DNA of 8,631 bases from CAZIVE01 sp964542435 (lineage in GTDB: Bacteria; Bacteroidota; Bacteroidia; Bacteroidales; Tannerellaceae): assembly GCA_964542435.1 (NCBI GenBank), contig CAZIVE010000111.1, positions 1 to 8,631 on the forward strand, read 5' to 3'. Positions 6,450 to 8,631 of this stretch are shown in pieces. The notes beneath the pieces are model-generated. The model worked only from the letters and a program-made list of their open reading frames with translations. It was not told the origin of the DNA and did not search any database. Within the stretch, counting starts at the first letter, position 1, and each line of letters opens with the position of its first letter. A program made the position numbers and the translations under genes.

Positions 6450-7075
6450 TAAAAGTGTGCGGGATGCGCGACCCTGAAAACATCGCGGAGGTTTCGAAAC
6501 TCGACATCAATCTGATGGGCTTCATCTTCTGGCCTCGTTCCAAAAGATACGTGGAGAATCCAGAAATGTCGTGCTGCAGATCTTCACTGCTCAAGACCGG
6601 CGTTTTTGTCAATGCCACCGTCGAAGAGATTATGGAAAAGGTACGCCGCTTTTCGCTCGACTTCGTACAGCTTCATGGAGATGAAACTCCGGAGGAATGT
6701 CAGGAACTAAAAGAAATGGGCGTTCGGGTCATCAAAGCATTTCCGATAAGTTCTGAAGAGGATTTGTGTAGGACGAAGCCGTATGAAGGCTGCGTCAGCT
6801 ATTTCCTCTTCGACACGAAAACCGAAGGCCGCGGAGGTTCGGGACGCTTGTTCGATTGGAACGTGCTCTCATCTTATGCAGGCACAACGCCTTTCTTCCT
6901 GAGCGGAGGACTAAAAACCGAGTGCGTGGAAGAGATCGGCAAATTTCATCACAAGCAGTTGGCAGGCATCGATCTGAACAGCGGTTTCGAAAAGGAACCT
7001 GGGCTGAAAGACGTCGATCTGCTTAAGGATTTTATCAATAAAATCAGACAATTGGAAACAGATAAATCAAACTAA
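6443..7075 (+). CDS. trpF: Phosphoribosylanthranilate isomerase
   Basis: TrpF carries out the Amadori rearrangement of PRA to CdRP on a TIM barrel. The 210 residues include the general base C6 in KVCGM, GFIFWPRSKRYV (26-37), GVFVN, VQLHGDE (75-81), the general acid D124 in FLFDTK, the phosphate-binding GGSG, FFLSGGL and GIDLNSGFE. Its length is normal. The start ATG at 6443 lies within the trpC reading frame and overlaps that gene's end by 7 nt; no upstream alternative is needed because the first residues MLIKVCGM match the family N-terminus. It ends 7 nt before trpA. It contains two Trp residues, the most of any enzyme in the operon. Confidence 0.97.
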   Translation: MLIKVCGMRDPENIAEVSKLDINLMGFIFWPRSKRYVENPEMSCCRSSLLKTGVFVNATVEEIMEKVRRFSLDFVQLHGDETPEECQELKEMGVRVIKAFPISSEEDLCRTKPYEGCVSYFLFDTKTEGRGGSGRLFDWNVLSSYAGTTPFFLSGGLKTECVEEIGKFHHKQLAGIDLNSGFEKEPGLKDVDLLKDFINKIRQLETDKSN

Positions 7076-7082
7076 AGACAAT

Positions 7083-7856
7083 ATGAATCGTATCACGAAA
7101 TTATTCAACGAAAAGAGAAACAATATTCTGTCTCTTTATTTTACAGCAGGTTTTCCTCATCTGGACGATACGTTGAGCGTCCTGAAAGCGATGCAGGAAA
7201 AGGGTATAGATATGGCTGAAGTGGGTATTCCTTTCAGTGATCCTATGGCTGACGGGCCTGTCATTCAGGACTCATCAACCATCGCTCTTCGAAACGGCAT
7301 GTCACTCAAGAAGCTGTTCAGCCAGCTCAAATCCATGCGTAGTGAAGGCATCACGATGCCCATCATCCTCATGGGTTATCTCAATCCCATCATGCAATAT
7401 GGCTTCCCGGAATTCTGTAAGAGCTGTGTGGAAGCAGGCGTGGATGGAATGATCATTCCCGATCTTCCCTTTGCGGACTACATCAAAGACTATAAAGAGA
7501 CAGCCGATCGCAACGATCTCAAGATGATCATGCTCATCACGCCGGAGACTTCCGAAGAACGGATCCGACTCATCGACGCTCACACAAGCGGCTTCATCTA
7601 TATGGTTTCAAGTGCGTCAACGACCGGAGCACAACAGAGTTTCAACGAAAAGAAGCAGGCCCATTTCCGCCGAATCAATGCCATGAAGCTGAGCAATCCG
7701 AGAATGATCGGATTCGGAATCAGCAACAAGGCGACTTTCGACGCCGCAGCACAGAATGCTTCCGGTGGAATCATCGGCAGTAAATTCGTGCAACTGCTGA
7801 AATCGGAACAGAATCCTTCGACCGCAGTGGATAAGCTTATTGAAGCTTTGAAATAG
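7083..7856 (+). CDS. trpA: Tryptophan synthase alpha subunit
   Basis: TrpA cleaves indole-glycerol phosphate to indole and glyceraldehyde 3-phosphate and channels indole to TrpB. The 257-residue TIM barrel is near the usual length of 250-270. The catalytic residues are E46 and D57 in AEVGIPFSDPMADGP, matching E49 and D60 of E. coli with a constant offset of three. Other family stretches are LMGYLNPIMQYG, GMIIPDLPF, GFIYMVSSASTTGA and GFGISN. It is the last gene of the operon and is separated from its beta partner trpB by the whole operon, as is usual when trpB leads. No strong terminator directly follows; the tandem repeat array starts within about 10 nt and the clear terminator is at 8296. 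It contains no Trp residue. Confidence 0.98.
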   Translation: MNRITKLFNEKRNNILSLYFTAGFPHLDDTLSVLKAMQEKGIDMAEVGIPFSDPMADGPVIQDSSTIALRNGMSLKKLFSQLKSMRSEGITMPIILMGYLNPIMQYGFPEFCKSCVEAGVDGMIIPDLPFADYIKDYKETADRNDLKMIMLITPETSEERIRLIDAHTSGFIYMVSSASTTGAQQSFNEKKQAHFRRINAMKLSNPRMIGFGISNKATFDAAAQNASGGIIGSKFVQLLKSEQNPSTAVDKLIEALK

Positions 7857-7864
7857 ACGAAACC

Positions 7865-8230
7865 CCTTTTTTGTCTGCATTGAATCTGCTTTTCGATAAA
7901 AAAGTCGCTTCCTTGCCCATCAGATCTCGGCCTTCCCACTCGAAAAATGGAAAAAGTTGCATCAAATGTTGACTTTCCAATTCAAAAGTACACATCTGAT
8001 GCATCAAATCCCAGCTTACGGGTTTTAAAAATGGAAAAAGTTGCATCAAATCATGCCTTGTGGTTTCAGAAGTCCATATTTGATGCATCAGATTTCAACT
8101 TTTTCAAAAAAAATGACGAAAAGTGCCCTCTTTTTCCATTTTCTGAGTGCTGGAATTGGCATTTGATGCATCAAATCTCAACTTTTCACGAAAAAAGCTC
8201 AAATCTGATGCATCAAAAACCATTTTTTAA
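7865..8230. repeat. Degenerate tandem array, period about 42 bp, centred on palindrome TGATGCATCA
   Basis: Starting just after trpA, about eight or nine degenerate units repeat every 42 bp. The core GCATCA recurs at 7959, 8001, 8043, 8085, 8168 and 8210 (steps of 42, 42, 42, 83 and 42). More diverged cores lie near 7877 and 7917, and a decayed copy near 8127. Four units carry the full palindrome TGATGCATCA (7997-8006, 8081-8090, 8164-8173, 8206-8215), and 8161-8176 is a perfect 16-bp palindrome. Alternate units form an 84-bp higher order: the 25 bp at 7943-7967 recur exactly at 8027-8051. Between cores the sequence is A/T-rich with Phe-codon-like TTTTC stretches. I see no coding constraint. 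A role as binding sites, RNA processing signals or merely an expandable intergenic array is possible. Confidence 0.85.
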
Positions 8231-8295
8231 GAAAAGGACGCTCGATCTTTTAGAAGAAACGATGAGGATCGTATAAAAGAGCACAAAGAGACATC

Positions 8296-8338
8296 AAAGA
8301 AAAGGCTGCCTCAAAATGAGAGAGGCAGCCTTTCTTTT
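8296..8338. terminator. Bidirectional intrinsic terminator between trpA and the convergent regulator gene
   Basis: AAAGGCTGCCTC at 8301-8312 pairs perfectly with GAGGCAGCCTTT at 8322-8333 (12 bp, 9-nt loop), followed by CTTTT. The upstream side is A-rich (8296-8303), so on the minus strand the same hairpin is also followed by Ts. It thus suits both the trp operon reading right and the regulator gene reading left. It lies about 440 nt after the trpA stop, so the trp transcript would include the whole repeat array unless it is processed or stopped earlier. Confidence 0.9.
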
Positions 8339-8403
8339 CATGAAGGAAAAACGTTTCTTCACAGATGCGGATTCGGATCTAATTAACCCAAAAAAGTATT
8401 TCT

Positions 8404-8631
8404 TTATTGTTTTGCCGCTCTGACACGGCTCAATGTCTCAGGTGTCATAAACAGATAAGATGCGACATGCGATAAAGGTGCTCTCAAAATGATCTCAGGA
8501 TTCTCCTTCAGCAAACGGGTGTAACGTTCATTGGCATTTTCCAGCCGTAACGAATCCATTTTCTTCTGAGAAAGAATCAGCGAATTTTCAAGCAGGCATC
8601 TATACATCTGCTCAATCTCGTAATCTTCAGA
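8404..8631 (-). CDS. Crp/Fnr-family transcriptional regulator, C-terminal part only
   Basis: The frame is open from the window edge (8631) to a TAA at 8404-8406 on the minus strand, giving the last 75 residues. The visible part has a long helix ending in NANERYTRLLKENPEII, then APLSHVASYLFMTPETLSRVR, which is the winged-helix DNA-binding end of Bacteroidetes Crp/Fnr proteins (helix-turn-helix around ASYLFMTPETLSRVR). The effector-binding cyclic-nucleotide-type domain lies outside the window, so its ligand cannot be judged. An internal ATG at 8607 is not a likely start because the frame and family homology continue upstream. It is convergent with the trp operon, with which it shares the terminator, and nothing links it to tryptophan control. 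Confidence 0.85.
   Translation of the reverse strand, partial: SEDYEIEQMYRCLLENSLILSQKKMDSLRLENANERYTRLLKENPEIILRAPLSHVASYLFMTPETLSRVRAAKQ

Noticed and set aside
7855..7876. 8-bp hairpin AGACGAAA/TTTTGTCT at the trpA stop
   Set aside because: Weak stem with a G-U pair and no T-tract after it, so not accepted as the operon terminator.
7837..8088. Minus-strand frame with a 14-residue protein repeat (LMHQ...F...)
   Set aside because: The 14-residue period is simply the 42-bp DNA repeat read in frame. The frame is lost in the next units, overlaps trpA, and has no start signal.
7865..8230. Possible CRISPR array
   Set aside because: Repeats are degenerate, the conserved core is about 10-16 bp, spacers resemble one another, and there are no cas genes.
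7947..8276. Plus-strand open frame of 109 codons over the right repeat array
   Set aside because: It is made of the tandem repeat, its sequence follows the repeat and not any protein family, and the 83-bp step breaks the phase. It also runs nearly to the terminator without a convincing start.

Overview
This window carries a complete tryptophan biosynthesis operon on the + strand, from a member of the Bacteroidetes (order Bacteroidales, probably a Prevotella-like genus). The assignment rests on the gene order trpB-E-G-D-C-F-A, a perfect Bacteroidetes-type promoter (TTTG, 19-nt spacer, TAnnTTTG) and generally weak Shine-Dalgarno signals. A Crp/Fnr-type regulator of the kind common in this phylum lies at the right edge. 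No species is claimed.

Layout. Bases 1-136 are the end of a 43-bp tandem repeat array. An intrinsic terminator-like hairpin (205-241) and about 450 bp of AT-rich non-coding DNA follow. The operon starts with a promoter at 688-718. Downstream is a 20-codon leader peptide (739-801) with three consecutive Trp codons, then a strong terminator hairpin (844-882) before trpB. Bases 753-875 can fold into the four-segment arrangement of a classic transcription attenuator, with 1:2, 2:3 and 3:4 pairings. This control region is the main discovery in the window.

The operon. trpB (922), trpE (2142), trpG (3717), a small cupin gene (4287), trpD (4624), trpC (5643), trpF (6443) and trpA (7083-7856) are packed with gaps of 3 to 23 nt and one 7-nt overlap. 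TrpE and TrpG make anthranilate from chorismate and glutamine. TrpD adds phosphoribose, TrpF isomerises, TrpC closes the indole ring, and TrpA and TrpB convert indole-glycerol phosphate and serine to tryptophan. The cupin is not a known pathway step. trpE is split by 100 Ns flanked by the same 55 bp on both sides. Collapsing the duplicate restores a 468-residue frame, so the break is an assembly artefact, not a mutation.

Downstream, 7865-8230 is a second, degenerate tandem array (period about 42 bp) built around the palindrome TGATGCATCA. A bidirectional terminator (8296-8338) then separates the operon from the convergent 3' end of a Crp/Fnr-family regulator, which runs off the right edge.
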